Positions 9,601-22,070 are shown, counted from the first letter of the stretch. The stretch: DNA of 27,783 bases from Temnopleurus reevesii (GCA_036244855.1 BQKZ01000047.1:16910-44692), one strand, 5' to 3'. Program-made: numbers and translations. Notes: generated by a model from the sequence alone, not told the origin.

Positions 9601-12268
9601 TGTTGGCCCTTCATATATCGCCCATCAGCACCAGAGCCCACCTCCAGTATCAACCTCCAACACCAAGATAGTATTGTTTCTTACAACCATATCCAGCCAG
9701 ATGAAGTATATATAATATACTACGAGGAATCACTTATAGTTCGATTATCATTTCTCTCCATTTCGGGGGATGGACTTTTCTTTGTTTATTCTTAGTTGAT
9801 TTGTTTTTCTCCAGCATATTAAGCAGAATATGCCATGAAAACGTACATTAAAGAAAGGCGTTTTCACGTTTCACATACCTTACTTCAATCAGTAACGTTG
9901 AGTAAAATATTCGTTTGACAATTACGTTTGAGATTACTATTTCAAAAATAATAATTTTATAAATCATTGTTCAATCATACATGTATATAATATCGCGTTT
10001 AGTAAACAATTCATTTCGTAAACATATCTTGAGCATTGGGTAATGTTGCGTTGTTATTATATTGAAATGTAATGAAAAATATATATATTAGAAGATAATG
10101 AGAAGGTTTTGTGCATATCATTACGGATGTACTGTTTGGAGCTGTAAATGCCACAATTTGATCTCACGCTCTAGTTCATATAGACGACGGGCAAGGCGAA
10201 ATATTATCCAACATCACAACTCTACCGCGATGCAGTAGACTTCTCTATCTTCATTGACTATGTCGATATGACATGAAAGATTCTTCATGGTCACGTGATC
10301 ACAATATCCCAAAGAGTATTTTTTATTCCCTATCATTTCACCTTTGATTAACAAAGACGACTAATCTGGACTAAAAACGCTCTGCTTAAATAAAGCTGCG
10401 TTTAGAAAAGAAATGGTGCGAGGTTTTAATATGGTGATCAGAAAAACAACTCTCTCGATTACGATTTGAATATTTGTACTGTAAGCTTTTTCCTAAAGTA
10501 AAGGATTGAATTTATCATAAACAACCCGAAAACATGAAGCCTCTCGCACAAGCTTACGGTGGAGGAGGCATAAAAAACAGAGAGGTATATATATTTCTTT
10601 TTAATAAATTCATATTCATGTAATAATATACCGTTTAAAAATAGTCTTCAAACTGATAGATTAGAATAAGATTATCTGTCTGGGCAATAATAAAAGACAA
10701 AATAACTGCCTTAAACTGTGACAATATTTCATACAGATTAAAAAAAAATATAACTTGTAACCTATCTTTCTTTTAACATACTGACATGCTAACGAATTAC
10801 ATTGCCCAGGTGTGATGCCAGAGAATGTGGCAGGCTTTATTCCATTTTCAAAAATAATTTTGCGGTTTGCTCTACATAATCACACAAAGAATCTCGGAAT
10901 GTTCTTCAACCTTATCTCATAAAGGTCTCGTCCGGTCGAATACGGAAATAGCTTAAAATATCTAGCAATATATTTACTATATTAAACTATTATATGAAAT
11001 CCAAGGTCATCATACGAGTGGAGTTCCTGAGGTAGTTTTAGAAAGACGCTGAGGAAATCTCTTGTTCTTTGGAATATTTCCTTGCTTAAAGCTACTATAT
11101 ATGATTTATCGTCACCGGGTGGGGTGATATAACAACATTGTTTCAGATCAGTTATCAAGAGGAAAAACTACGTTAACATATTGACCTCCTAAATACAAAC
11201 CTGTCGACGTTATGCATACAAAATTCAAATCCCGAGATTTCCTTAAAATTAATATCCAATCCCTTTGCATTGTTCTCGTTCCTTCTCATATTCACCTTTT
11301 GAATTACTAGAAAAAAATGATGACTGTAGACAGAGCGCCCGAGAAATAATGACATGCTTGATATATGACTCTAGATAGTATTTATTCACCAACAGAGACT
11401 GTGTATTTTATATGGCCCATTAGATAAAGAAAGAAAGTAAACATGTTCTTTAAAATCCAACATCAAATGGCCTATACTATTATGAACAAAGGTGTCGTTG
11501 CTGATTGTAACGATATGACTTCTGTCATGTTTTATTTTAGTGGATGTTAAAACATGCACATTTTGGACTATAGATGTGATGTCGATGTACACTCTTCACA
11601 TTTCGTACGTATTTTGCATATAATTTTAAATATCATGATTCTAACGTGAACAAAAATAATTGGACAACCAAAAATTCCTTTCCTAATACATGTAGTACAA
11701 TAGAAATCTTCAGCCTCTCTCTATCACTGAGCGGTGCTGCAATACAAACATGATATAAGTAAAGTGATGAGAGATAGACCAGAGCTCATCGGGTCCTACC
11801 AACGTGCACTCTGTTTAGATTGTAACAATTTGATGTTTTCCCAACAGCTCTCTCTGATCACTGGGGTATTTTCCTACCCTCCCCAATGCCAAGATCGCAT
11901 CTTCTTCGGTTTCACGACCGTCCGAGTGCCGCTCAAGTAGAGCATCTTCTTAGCAAGCGAGCCAGCTTTGGAGTTGATACTCTTTCATCACAGATGATAT
12001 TGGTGGGGGGATAAGGGACACTAGGAACCCCTCTTATCGAACAAAAGATTTCAGAGTAGATGAAGTTGCAATGAGTCAGTAATGATTATTACATGATTAA
12101 TATCATAAATAGGCCTATAGTCAAATTGAGCACACAAGAGCAAATGTATACGGGTTCTACAGGTTTGAGCCTCATACATTTCATTCAAAATTTATAGGTC
12201 AATGCTAATCTTGTATTAATTTGAATAGTTTGCTTCATGGTGTTGAGGATCATCCAAACCCTTCCATG
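9601..12268. other. Intron 1; no gene seen
   Basis: AT-rich DNA without supported genes. It contains an M-box-like GGTCACGTGATC (10289-10300) and a TAGGCCTA at 12110-12117. Frames at 11173-11592 (minus) and 11734-11940 (plus) are short, lack motifs and do not pair with splice signals. Confidence 0.5.
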
Positions 12269-12280
12269 CCCCCCCCCCCC
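12269..12280. repeat. C12 homopolymer
   Basis: Twelve consecutive C on the plus strand, followed by a short CT-rich stretch to about 12320. Confidence 0.9.
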
Positions 12281-14233
12281 ATTCCTTCCCTATTCATTTC
12301 TCCCATATTCTCCTCATTGTGTCTTTATATATTAGGCTCAACGCTGTTGTTTATTCTAAATATTGCGAGTGAAAAAGATCTTGGCTTTCAGCACGAGAAG
12401 AAGCAAACATGCAGAAGGAGACAACACGCTATCTCGATAAGTCTGGACAGTAAGAAGAGAGAGAGAGTATGCAGGTGAATACCCCCTCAAATTTACACGT
12501 GTGGGATTAGGGTAAATCTCATGGTATAAACCTAATTGATTCGGCTCTGAATGAAACAACACGCGACTGATCTTGATCAAATATTATAATACCAGGCCAT
12601 TCAACTTTATTTCTTTATACCATGTAGGGCTATACGCCAACAAGAATCAAACAACACCCGCATTACTGCCACTGTATAACATGCCGAAGCGACCAATACG
12701 GACCAGCAGTTGTGTCATTACGTAATCAATGTCTTCGTTAGATATTAAAGAACTGGTGGAGTATAGCGCGCAGAGAGCGGTCTAACGAAACAATGAATCC
12801 ATCATAAAAATGACTATATAAATTACATAATTACCAAGCCATTACGATATTAACGGCTCAACCTGAATCTCAATGTAGTTTTCATCAACTAAAACATTAA
12901 ATGTGGTACAACGTAATGCAGTATTCCAGAAGGGCGGTCGATTTTATTTGAAGAATTGAGGCATATGAATATTCTATTTCATCCATGCACTCACTGTTAA
13001 ATTCTCAATCTCATACAAATTGTGTTTTGTTATGTATCTCTTTTATCTATACCATGGAATGAATGAATGAATCAATGAATCAATCAATCAATCAATCAAT
13101 CAATTATTTTGAATGAGTTCTTCACAAATTGTAATTGTAAGATTGCCACTGCCTTCAAATTCGAAAGAACAAATCCCTATCAAAAAAGTTTTACCTATAC
13201 TGTAAGACCCCGTTGAAAAACTAGCAATGTGAAGTGAATCGCAATGCCTATATTTCAGTGTTGCTATTTGAATGCAGTCCGTACAATGTACTGGTATGCC
13301 TGATAAAACCATGTGCCTCGTTGATGCATGATAAACCGAAATTTTCGATAGTACACTTTTTTTATCAGTTGACTATGAAACCATTCTCTCTCAGTTGAGT
13401 TCACAAGATGGAAGAATTTCTTCAAAAGCACATTTAGGGAGAGAATATAAGGCTGTTTTGAGGAAAGGCATTTCTTAGGCATGCTCTGCATTCGCTATGC
13501 CATAGCTGAAATACCCTGCAACATTATCCGTACGCCGATGTGTAAAAAAAAATGTCCAAACTGTCTTCGCCCAAGTTTAAACTTGCCTCACATTTCCTTT
13601 GTCTCTCCATAAAAACATAAATTATTTTCTTTTCTAAAATCGCTCACGTTTCATGAAAATTTTATTCGTAAAGAGTCATATTGTAGTCTAAAGAAAAACC
13701 TTAGCGACGCATTACACAGGCTTCGTTATACATGACATATCTGGTAACAATGGTGACTCTCAAGGTAACTTTAAACTTCTCCAAGGCAACGAAATTTTGC
13801 ATTTGTTTTGAAACTCACTTATATTTACATAATTACTACACCGAAACAGCTTTAAAAAAAACTATAAAGAGCGTCTCTAATATTTAGCACGTGACTTGTT
13901 CAATGACCTAGATATAGGCCTACAGTTTCCTTTTAATTTTTTTTTTAAATCGTCAATGTCCTTTTTTCGTCTTCATTCTGTCAAAATAGTGCTACTTTTC
14001 CCACGATGGAGCTGCCTATCGTGTCATGTTTTGAGCTGACTAAGACCAAATCTTGTCGGGACACCACCGGTGCACAAACCCAACAGGATACGCCCTGGAA
14101 ACAGAACGGCTCCCAATGTCTACGCTTTAAAGGGCGCTCACTTTAAAATAAGAAATAAAAATCAATGATTATCTCATTTTCACAACTATACATTAAATGC
14201 TCTTTAGCTTTTGCTTTTCTTGGAGCTGCTACG
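12281..14233. other. Intron 1; no gene seen
   Basis: Two minus-strand frames at 13100-13312 and 13264-13491 overlap in different phases and show no motif. CACGTG occurs at 12496 and 13888, and TAGGCCTA at 13915-13922. Otherwise it is AT-rich. Confidence 0.5.
13056..13105. repeat. Tetranucleotide microsatellite (GAAT)n / (CAAT)n
   Basis: Units of GAAT (13057-13072) switch to CAAT units (to about 13104) by a single A-G-C change in the repeat. This suggests a point change that then spread by slippage. Confidence 0.9.
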
Positions 14234-14270
14234 TTTTTTTTTTTTTTTTTTTTTTTTGGGGGGGGGGGGG
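14234..14270. repeat. T24-G13 homopolymer junction
   Basis: A run of 24 T (14234-14257) is joined directly to 13 G (14258-14270). Such a junction may form unusual structure and is prone to length change and assembly error. Confidence 0.95.
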
Positions 14271-16599
14271 TTGTGTTTTATTTTTGCTTGTGTGTAGATG
14301 TTAAAACGTAGAGGGGCATTGCAAAACAAAACAAATATACACATCTATTGAAAATGTGTTGATCGATAATATATAAACAAGAATATTCATGGGAAAGTTA
14401 ATCTACTTCAGCGGGCGTTAAGTGGACAATTTCTTCTGAAAGAAAATAAGAACATTGACCTGAAGACAAGGCGGGCAAAGGAAATGACAACAAAGAATAA
14501 AATTGAAAGATAATGGCTGAAAGCCATGACACAAGAATTCTGTACTTTTAACTGACATCGGAGAATTATCATAAATTTGTAGTTTTATGGAAATTCACAA
14601 GAAAAAAACTATCATCAATAAATGTAATCGAGTTTCTCATTGCTTTTCATTTGCTTGATTTAAAACCAAAAAGAAAATCGGAAACCTAAAAGTTTCCTGA
14701 ATTGAGCGATGCTGATTACATGCCCTAATGATTAACTCAGGCATCCTTTAATTTCTCAGGTGAACCAAACAAAGGACCTTGAGACATGGTCTTTCATAGT
14801 CAGGATGGGTGTCCTCTTTGTTTGTTCATTCCTTCTCATAACAGAATTGTGTGAGATTCGGAACTATTGGGGTTTCCTTGCTAGGTCGGGCATCTGCACG
14901 CTATAGTAGGTCTCACAGTCATAATGGCGCCAAGCTCTTCCCGTCCACACTGCGCATGTATCCTGTCAAGGGCTACATTGCTTCCCATCAAAAACACAGA
15001 TACAAAAGCTTCGATATGACGTGGTTCGTACACCTTTTTCTAGATCTCATGAGGTAGGCCTATATACTCCCTCCCATCATATCTGTATCTCAAAACCCGA
15101 AAACCCCCTATCCCCCTTCTCCTTCCACCCATCTCTCTTTCTATTTCTCTCTCTCCCTTTTTTTTTCTTCGTTCCCTTCTCCTTTGCAAAATGTATGTTC
15201 CTCCCTTTTTTCAGCTATATTCGTCTCTCTTTATGTCTATATATTCTTATAAAATATAAAATATAAAACATAATATAATATAACATTTTTATAAAATATA
15301 TTTTTATAAAATAAATCTATCTATAATAATTTATATCTATCTATATATCTATCGGTATGTATATATATATATATTTTTTATATATATATATATTTCTATA
15401 TTTCTATATATTTCTATATTTTTCTATCTCCCGATTTGCTTATTTCAATAATCGTAAAGGTTCATCGTCCAGTAACATATCTAATTTACAAAAATAGATA
15501 AAATTCGTTTTCCACTTTACAGGGTCTAGTTTCATAGAACTGCAAACATACCAGATCAACATGTGCATGGTATTTCCTTCATCAATATTTTCTATTTTTA
15601 CATACCTGTTATTCATGCGAGATGATGGCTTTTCTCTTGACCAAATATTATCGAAAACAAAATGTTTTTCTTCTTAAATGATGAAGACAAACACCTTAAG
15701 GAAATAAATATAAGAAACAAGATGGGCGACACACCTTGAGATCTTCGGATTTTTTGTCTTCCGCTCTTTGGGATCGACATTTAAAAGAATTCAAAAAGAA
15801 ACAGACATGAGCCAAAAAATGGCCTCTTGAGATTTATGAAACCAAGTCCTTGTAAATATCGCGTTTGCATTCTTAAATAAATAATGTGAAATAATTATCA
15901 AGTGGAATTTCTTTATTTCTTAATTGTTATTGAGATTATTGTAAATCGAAAAACAGATGGAGAATGGAATAACAGGTAAGGTTGATGAACAGGACTTAGC
16001 CAAGTAAATTTTTGCATCTCAAAAGATCAAACATCAGAGAACAAAGCACGTGAATGATTGCAGTTTTTCCGCAAAGAAACAACAACACCAAGAATGGTTA
16101 AACAAAATAAAACGTGATATTCTGCTAATTTAAAAACTTCAAATGTGTAGTTCAGGAACTTGGCTCTCTTGCAAAATATGAATGGTTTGCAAATATTTAT
16201 GCACAGAATTTTGGACAGCGCTACATGGGCAAAACGTGTTTTCATCTTTAAAACAAGTTTATATGCCAATAACGTAACCGATGTTAAACTTTTCACCGTT
16301 GACCTCTGCACAATGTTTGTTGTATTTGTTTGTTTTCTATACCTTTCTTCAAGCTATAGCATCTGATCGCTTGAAATAAGGGAAAACTATAGGTCTCTAA
16401 ATCATTATTTTTGTTTATTTAATCATTTTTTTTAAATTTGTTCATCAATTTCATGTTGAATGTCTGTCACTTTAATTGGCGGTCCGACGAATCGACCATG
16501 GATGAAAGTTACCATTTTTTTAATGAATTTATCGAAATGTATTCATTAAACTTCATTGGCAGAAAATGCAATTCTTATGTAACTCTGATTTCGTCCTTT
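14271..16599. other. Intron 1; simple-sequence DNA, no gene seen
   Basis: The region holds a GC-richer patch at 14850-15060 with a 68-codon plus frame of unknown meaning and a TAGGCCTA at 15055-15062. A pyrimidine-rich tract (about 15106-15185) and a long AT/TATATCT low-complexity run (about 15240-15427) follow. The small frames at 16027-16366 on both strands have no recognisable motif. Confidence 0.5.
15240..15427. repeat. AT-rich low-complexity tract with (TA)n
   Basis: It comprises repeated TATAAAATATA, TCTATCTATA and TATATTTC units, with a perfect TA run at about 15359-15374 and another at 15380-15394. Confidence 0.9.
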
Positions 16600-16609
16600 T
16601 CCAATGACT

Positions 16610-16832
16610 ATTCTGGTCATGCGTTGCTCAGTGGTAGAATTTGTGTCTCATGGGTTCGATCCCCGGTCGAGTCATGCCAAACACTTGTAAAAGTCGGACC
16701 ATCTGCCTTCTTAACAACGGGCATTCGGCCTTTAAGAAGGGCCATTGGGAATAATTAACTTTATCATATACAGGGCCCGCTGTAAAAAATTTTTAAAAAA
16801 TTTAAAAAAAATAAAATAAAAAATAAAAAAAA
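16610..16832 (+). mobile_element. tRNA-derived SINE with truncated anticodon arm
   Basis: The head carries an internal pol III promoter: an A-box-like TTGCTCAGTGGTAG (16624-16637) and a near-perfect B box GGTTCGATCCC (16653-16663). The CAGTGGTAGAATT stretch and CCCCGG after the T loop resemble a glycine tRNA. The A-to-B start distance is 29 bases against about 44 in a real tRNA, so the anticodon arm is largely missing and this is no functional tRNA gene. A tRNA-unrelated body follows, with a 9-bp hairpin CCTTCTTAA (16706-16714) and TTAAGAAGG (16732-16740), then an A-rich tail (16783-16832). The 5' limit and target duplications are unclear. The 106-codon frame across it is accidental. Confidence 0.65.
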
Positions 16833-16911
16833 CAGCTCACAGTTTAAAGGGGCATAAAAATTGTATTACTTTTCTTCATTATCATTATTTTTCATTTTTC
16901 ATTGTTTTTCA

Positions 16912-17250
16912 TTATTTCATAGTTATCAATAAACTTTGGCATGAAAGAAAAAACGGCTTTGAGCAGAAAAGCATTCTAACCAGCCATTGGTGTAGGTGTA
17001 AATACTTCACCGGGTGAAGCATAATTTGTACATATTTAGTCTTAGCCAATGTTTGCAGTTTTTGTAGATCATGATCAAAGATAGAAGACTTTGGTATCGT
17101 CAGACTTCCTAAACAACTCTGTTTGATGACCCATGTTTTATTATGATCTATTTCACCTCGAACACCATGATGAATTACATTCCAGATCTGGTAGCGCTGG
17201 TATTCAACATAGACGAGTTGAGAGGCTGGAGTATACTGGTGGAATTTCAA
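16912..17250 (-). other. Uncharacterised 112-codon open frame in intron 1
   Basis: The frame reads MKFHQYTPASQLVYVEYQRY and continues with mixed composition to a stop near the SINE tail. No motif or family was recognised and no splice sites clearly bound it. It is probably chance, or a decayed coding remnant of a mobile element. Confidence 0.12.
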
Positions 17251-17349
17251 TTATAGTTCTCAACTTTCCGCTGTTGAATCACGGTGTGAGCGCGTAATGA
17301 CCCAATGGAACTGAACTTGACCTTAGGGTCGTTTCTCTCAAACGTGGCA

Positions 17350-17362
17350 TGACCTTTGACAA
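17350..17362 (-). promoter_or_regulatory. Imperfect DR1 nuclear-receptor-type site
   Basis: The minus strand reads TTGTCA-A-AGGTCA, a direct repeat spaced by one base with one perfect half-site. A further TGACCTT lies at 17318-17324. DR1 sites are bound by RXR, HNF4 and COUP-TF family members. Function here is speculative. Confidence 0.15.
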
Positions 17363-17411
17363 CTAATCTGCATAATTCTCTCTACACTTCAGAACCAATG
17401 TCTCTCCCTCT

Positions 17412-17445
17412 GTCTCTCCTTCGTCCATGTCTCTCCTTCGTCCAT
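17412..17445 (+). repeat. Tandem duplication of a 17-bp unit
   Basis: GTCTCTCCTTCGTCCAT occurs twice head to tail (17412-17428 and 17429-17445) within a CT-rich stretch. Confidence 0.85.
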
Positions 17446-19044
17446 ATCTCAATCTTGTTCTTTATTTCAAGTTCTATTTCTGTCTCTTTTGATTAAAACA
17501 ATGAAGTGTCGAGAAAGATAACAAATTGACATGGTCATCATAATATTTAATTTATGTATCTCTTTATTTCTCCTTGTGTATGATGCGTTCTTCCTCTCAG
17601 GGCTTCTATCACAATTTCACATTTACCTATAATATATCAAAAATAAATTGATCAATACGAATAAAAAATTTAAGTCACCAATAGTGCATAAAATTTTCGA
17701 TAAACACAACTTTGATTTCTAGAGACAAAGCATGTTATAGAAATTAAATGAGCTCATAGAAAGCTACAAACTTAGCTTGATCACCGTGCCTGATTTAGTC
17801 GAGCAAATAACTTCATGTTAAAGTCCACTTGAGTCCACGTTTGACTATGCTAAGATCATAGTCGTCCAAACTGTATCGGCATCATCTCGAGACTATTTTC
17901 CGTGAGGTTTTATTATTTAATCGTTCATATTGAACCAGACAAGAACTCAGATCAAATACTATACGACTTATAATCCAATGATATTTTTAATAAGCTGATG
18001 TGCTTGAAAAGCATTTTTATATAAATGCACTTGTCCTGTTCTTCATTTAATTTAAAAAAAAATGAAATAAACAAGTAATAGCATTATTAATAAAGATAAT
18101 AATAGACCCCAAAAAGATGGGAAATCTTATTCTGCAAAGCATTAGGCTTCATGAACCACATCGGAGTATATAATTATTAGTATACGCTCTTACAACATGA
18201 CATACATCAATACAACCTAGATGTTATCATGGTTATAGGCAGTCTTGCAAATATCACATTATATCTACATTAGTTTACCTAACAGCGTGATAAAGTACTT
18301 TATACCACCTAAACACAGCCGAAGAAGCGATTATACTTTAATTTGATTATTTTCGCGTCTATTTTCTTGTTTTATGAATTAACTTTGCGGGTGCAGGATA
18401 CAGGCCCTGGAAGTTCTTCTCTTCCTTCTAGTAAATGCAACTTGCAGATGATTTGAATCCGGTGAATGAAAGTGATTGCCTAATATACCCATTCATGAAG
18501 CTTCAGGAATCACGTGATGAGGCCACGATCACGTGGTATGTTCTTTCAAAGGAATGAACATCACAATTATGAGCAAAATTTGACGTGACAATAGCTATTA
18601 AGTAATATAGTAAATTAGTCATGTCTGCATGTTACTCTGTATCTTTTTTTATCAAAAAAAAATCAAAAAGTGGTTGAGAGATTGGGATAAACATGATTAA
18701 CCTGGCCTACACCCTTGTATCCACGATTTATACAGAAATAACTTAAAAAGAAAATAAAAAGAAAGTGAAATTTAATTGTTAAAATATGGAAAAGCGTTAG
18801 AGGAATTAACGAATTAAAGAGGCGGCGCCATAGGTTGTCAAACTAATTCCAATGGTTTTGATTTTGTAGAAAATAGTTCGTCTCTGTTAGCAACAAGGAG
18901 GTCAAGGTTGCATTTAAATTCACACGTACAATCCCAACTCTGGCTCAACTAAATAAATGAGGATTTTTACTTTTTATTAAATTATTTTCTCGTGGTTTGA
19001 TGGTGGAAGTGACCTAAGAACAGGTACGGATAGCATTTGCTTGG
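17446..19044. other. Intron 1; no gene seen
   Basis: AT-rich sequence with stops in every frame. The only notable content is a pair of CACGTG E-boxes at 18511 and 18530, listed separately. Confidence 0.5.
18509..18536. promoter_or_regulatory. Paired CACGTG E-boxes
   Basis: ATCACGTGAT (18509-18518) and ATCACGTGG (18528-18536) place two CACGTG cores 19 bases apart on centre. This is the M-box/CLEAR-like form (TCACGTG) bound by MITF/TFE, USF and MYC-type bHLH factors. Occupancy is inferred only. Confidence 0.3.
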
Positions 19045-19060
19045 TTTGCACAACAATTTC

Positions 19061-19130
19061 TTTTTTTTTCAGATTCAGATATTTCAGATTCAGATATTTT
19101 TTTTATTTTTCACTCAAATCATAACAATTA
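19061..19130 (-). repeat. Possible minus-strand LINE 3' tail (ATCTGA)n
   Basis: On the minus strand GTGAAAAATAAAAAAAATAT is followed by two copies of a CTGAATCTGAAATAT-type unit and then poly-A at 19061-19069. The order of A-rich end, AATAAA and short tandem tail resembles the 22005-22050 end. The body is not recognisable. Confidence 0.3.
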
Positions 19131-21616
19131 CAAGATGATTAAAGATGTTGTGAAACATTTTTATATTTTGTTTTTTTTTATACTGCCGAAAGTATTCTCT
19201 CCCATGGATAAAGCATGAATATATGATTATTATCAGATATACGGCATACAACCTTAGCTTACCTATTTATACATTCCCATTTATTCCATTTCATTCTTTG
19301 CGTAAACGGATTTTCGATATAAATCGTGCTTGGAAAAGACGAACAATGCATACAATCCCGCATTTCTTTTGTGTGCATCAATAAACATTATAATTTACAT
19401 CCCTTATCTTAAAAGTCAATTTAAGATGTAAACGCGGGTAATATATAATCATATGTCTACTTCTGAAGAAAAAAAATGTATTCAATGTTTGAAACGTGCC
19501 AAATTTTAATATGTTAAAATAGTGAACCACGGAATTAATTCCAATGCGCAACCCTGATCACTTTTGTTATTCACACCAATGAAATGACACTGAGCGATCT
19601 AGTTTATAACACATAAGTCTGTCATTTCTTTATGATCTGTAACAAACCACTAAAAAGTGAAAGGTCAAGTTCTACAAAGATATCAACACTCTATTTTCGA
19701 TTACTTATTTTCCACAAGCTTTCATCACCAAGTACAAACCATCAATATATCGTCAACTCTAACGCTAAAACAAAATCTTTTTAGCCCGATTTGGTTCGCT
19801 TTAGCATGATTGAGTGAGATAGTGTCTGAGAAGGCTTAGGCCCTTCCGTGTTCTCCCTCTATTCAATTCATTTCCTCACACGTGGCTGGCATACGAAAAA
19901 AAACACCACAAAATGTTGGGTCTTTATAGTTCAAAGATATTCCTCCTCAGTCGAATTCAGTAGAAGAAAAATTAAATATTGGCTTGACACTTTCTACGAA
20001 GTTTACAACAATGTCACCTATATTTAAGTGTATATGCCTACATTTAATGTTATTATTTCATCAGTGGATTTACAGCTTCATATGTCTTTTATGCTCAAAG
20101 CAAAGTATTAAATTCTCATGTCAATGAAGTAGTTGTCTCCAACCATTAAAACTTTCTATATCGTTGATAACCGAGTTCTGCATTTCTTATGTTCATTTTC
20201 ATTCAAGAAGATAACCTCATAGCAGAACAGTTGAAATTACAAATTGATACGATACAACGCATACCATTTTCAAATGTTTTTTTATGTATTTATTTTTATT
20301 AAATTACAGTCATTTCTGTCTCGACGGTAAAATCATATTAGCCCAGCTGACGAGTCATGAATTCCTTTTGGCGATTTTTCGTTTTGATTTTTAAAAATAA
20401 TTAGATTACGGAAGAAATTGGAAATAACGGCATTCATTTGAATTTTCAGGTAATGCGGGATTTTTAAGTAATGCAGAAGATCTTGCATATAGGATTGAAT
20501 CAGATTGAAAAACACGACAAGAACAAAATAATTATGTTCTATGACGAAAATACTGTAAAAGAGTGGTTCATTTCTTTATGTTCACTGTTGTGGGTTTTCA
20601 CCAGAATTTATTTCACTTTGGAGTATTTTGAGTGGATACAATCTGGTTTATGGTCGCAGCTCTGTTTGGTATCTGTTGATCAACGTGAGATCGGGACCAG
20701 TTGATGGACGCGAGCTTAGTACTCGACCCACTCCGGATTTACGAGCCCGCCGGAAACCATATGCCAAAATTTATAACCATCGGGATATATCACCATGCAC
20801 GTCTATGAAATATTCTCATGTTATGATAATATTCAGAAGCAAGTGCACAAATATAGACTAGAGTTTTAAACAAAATTTTAAAAGAGTGGAAAAGGACTTT
20901 TTTTCAGCGCGATCAAACGGGATTGTTACGGAGATGCTGCGGGATGTGAAGGTCTGCCAATGGATAGATAACCATACTAACTAGCTCACAATCTCTACTC
21001 GACCCCAACAAAAGAAAACCCTTCGAAATGTTGTTTATCGTGTGGTGAACTAAAATATAAGAAAATTAAAGTTATGCTTTAAATAAATTAGTAGCTGAAA
21101 TAATAATTATTAGTTAACCGATGATTTATATTGATTGTTCAATATTCATTTACCCAATTGCTACAGGTACAAATGACATAACAGTATTATTTTATACATA
21201 GATATGATTCGTTGGCACGTTATTAAATATTCCTATATTTATCATCACTAATGAAATGAAACCGTAAAACATAGTTTGTTTTTCTTTGATATAAATTAAT
21301 CTTGTTTTCAGTTTGATGTCTAAGTTCATATACTCGCACATGCTCTTATTATTTTGTTTGATTTTGAAAATGATTCTCCCAAATCATCAAATGGGCGTAG
21401 AACATTTTGCGCTTGTACGGTATCATTAGCATTGATCACAATTAAGTCAACTTCATAGCAATTGCCAATATCTTATAAATGGAAAATCTCAATTACTTGA
21501 CCTATTAGAAGGATTATTATTTGCGAAAATCTACCACGACTTTTCATATTGCTAATTAAAACCGTACATCACAGTGCTTCTGATGTTTACAAATCACCAC
21601 TAAGCCAAATGTAAAA
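19131..21616. other. Intron 1; no gene seen
   Basis: AT-rich DNA. Overlapping plus frames at 20471-20861 run through a slightly GC-richer patch (20640-20770) but share no frame or motif. CACGTG occurs at 19879-19884. Confidence 0.5.
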
Positions 21617-21667
21617 ATATATCTATATATATAAATATAAATATATATATATTAATATATATATAAA
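21617..21667. repeat. (TA)n-rich microsatellite
   Basis: Interrupted TATATATA runs with single A insertions. Confidence 0.9.
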
Positions 21668-21921
21668 TGTTTTTATCAAATTCAAATACCAATGGTGCTA
21701 ACTAAATAGCATGTGACGCACTAGGGGGAGCAAGGATAATTGTCATCTTCTGAAAAAAGAAATTGGTATAGAAATTAAGGTCATTTTACTCATTATCAAG
21801 TATATTTCGCCCATTATTTCAAGCCAAATTCTGAAGAGAAAACATCTTTTCTGGGTATCCCTTGTTTAAGAAAACTGCATGTTAATACCTTTACTTTTAG
21901 ATCATTTTTTTCAGATTCAAT

Positions 21922-21996
21922 AACGGGTGGTACGTGCTATATATATCTGCCAAATCTTAAAACGAATGGACTTGGTGGTCCTACGTACCACCCGTT
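21922..21996. repeat. Perfect 14-bp inverted repeat (hairpin) beside a LINE-like tail
   Basis: AACGGGTGGTACGT (21922-21935) and ACGTACCACCCGTT (21983-21996) are exact reverse complements separated by 47 bases. The right arm ends eight bases before the TTGAT-type tandem tail at 22005. It may be a tiny fold-back insertion. Confidence 0.7.
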
Positions 21997-22004
21997 TAAC
22001 ACAG

Positions 22005-22070
22005 TTGATTTGATTTGATTTGAATTTGATTTGAATTTATTTTTCCACTTTCGTTTACAATAACAAATCA
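22005..22070 (-). repeat. Likely minus-strand LINE 3' end with (ATCAA)n tail
   Basis: On the minus strand GTAAACGAAAGTGGAAAAAT precedes AATAAATTCAAATC and several ATCAA/ATTCAA units ending at about 22005. A poly(A)-like signal followed by a 5-bp tandem tail is the usual CR1/L2-like 3' end. No reverse transcriptase sequence is visible upstream, so the copy is short or highly decayed. Confidence 0.4.

Noticed and set aside
16619..16678. Genuine tRNA gene suggested by the B box
   Set aside because: A and B boxes are too close, the T stem is poor and no anticodon stem or acceptor pairing could be built. It is better explained as the head of a SINE.
16438..16758. 106-codon plus frame
   Set aside because: Its 3' half reads through the SINE, so the frame is accidental.
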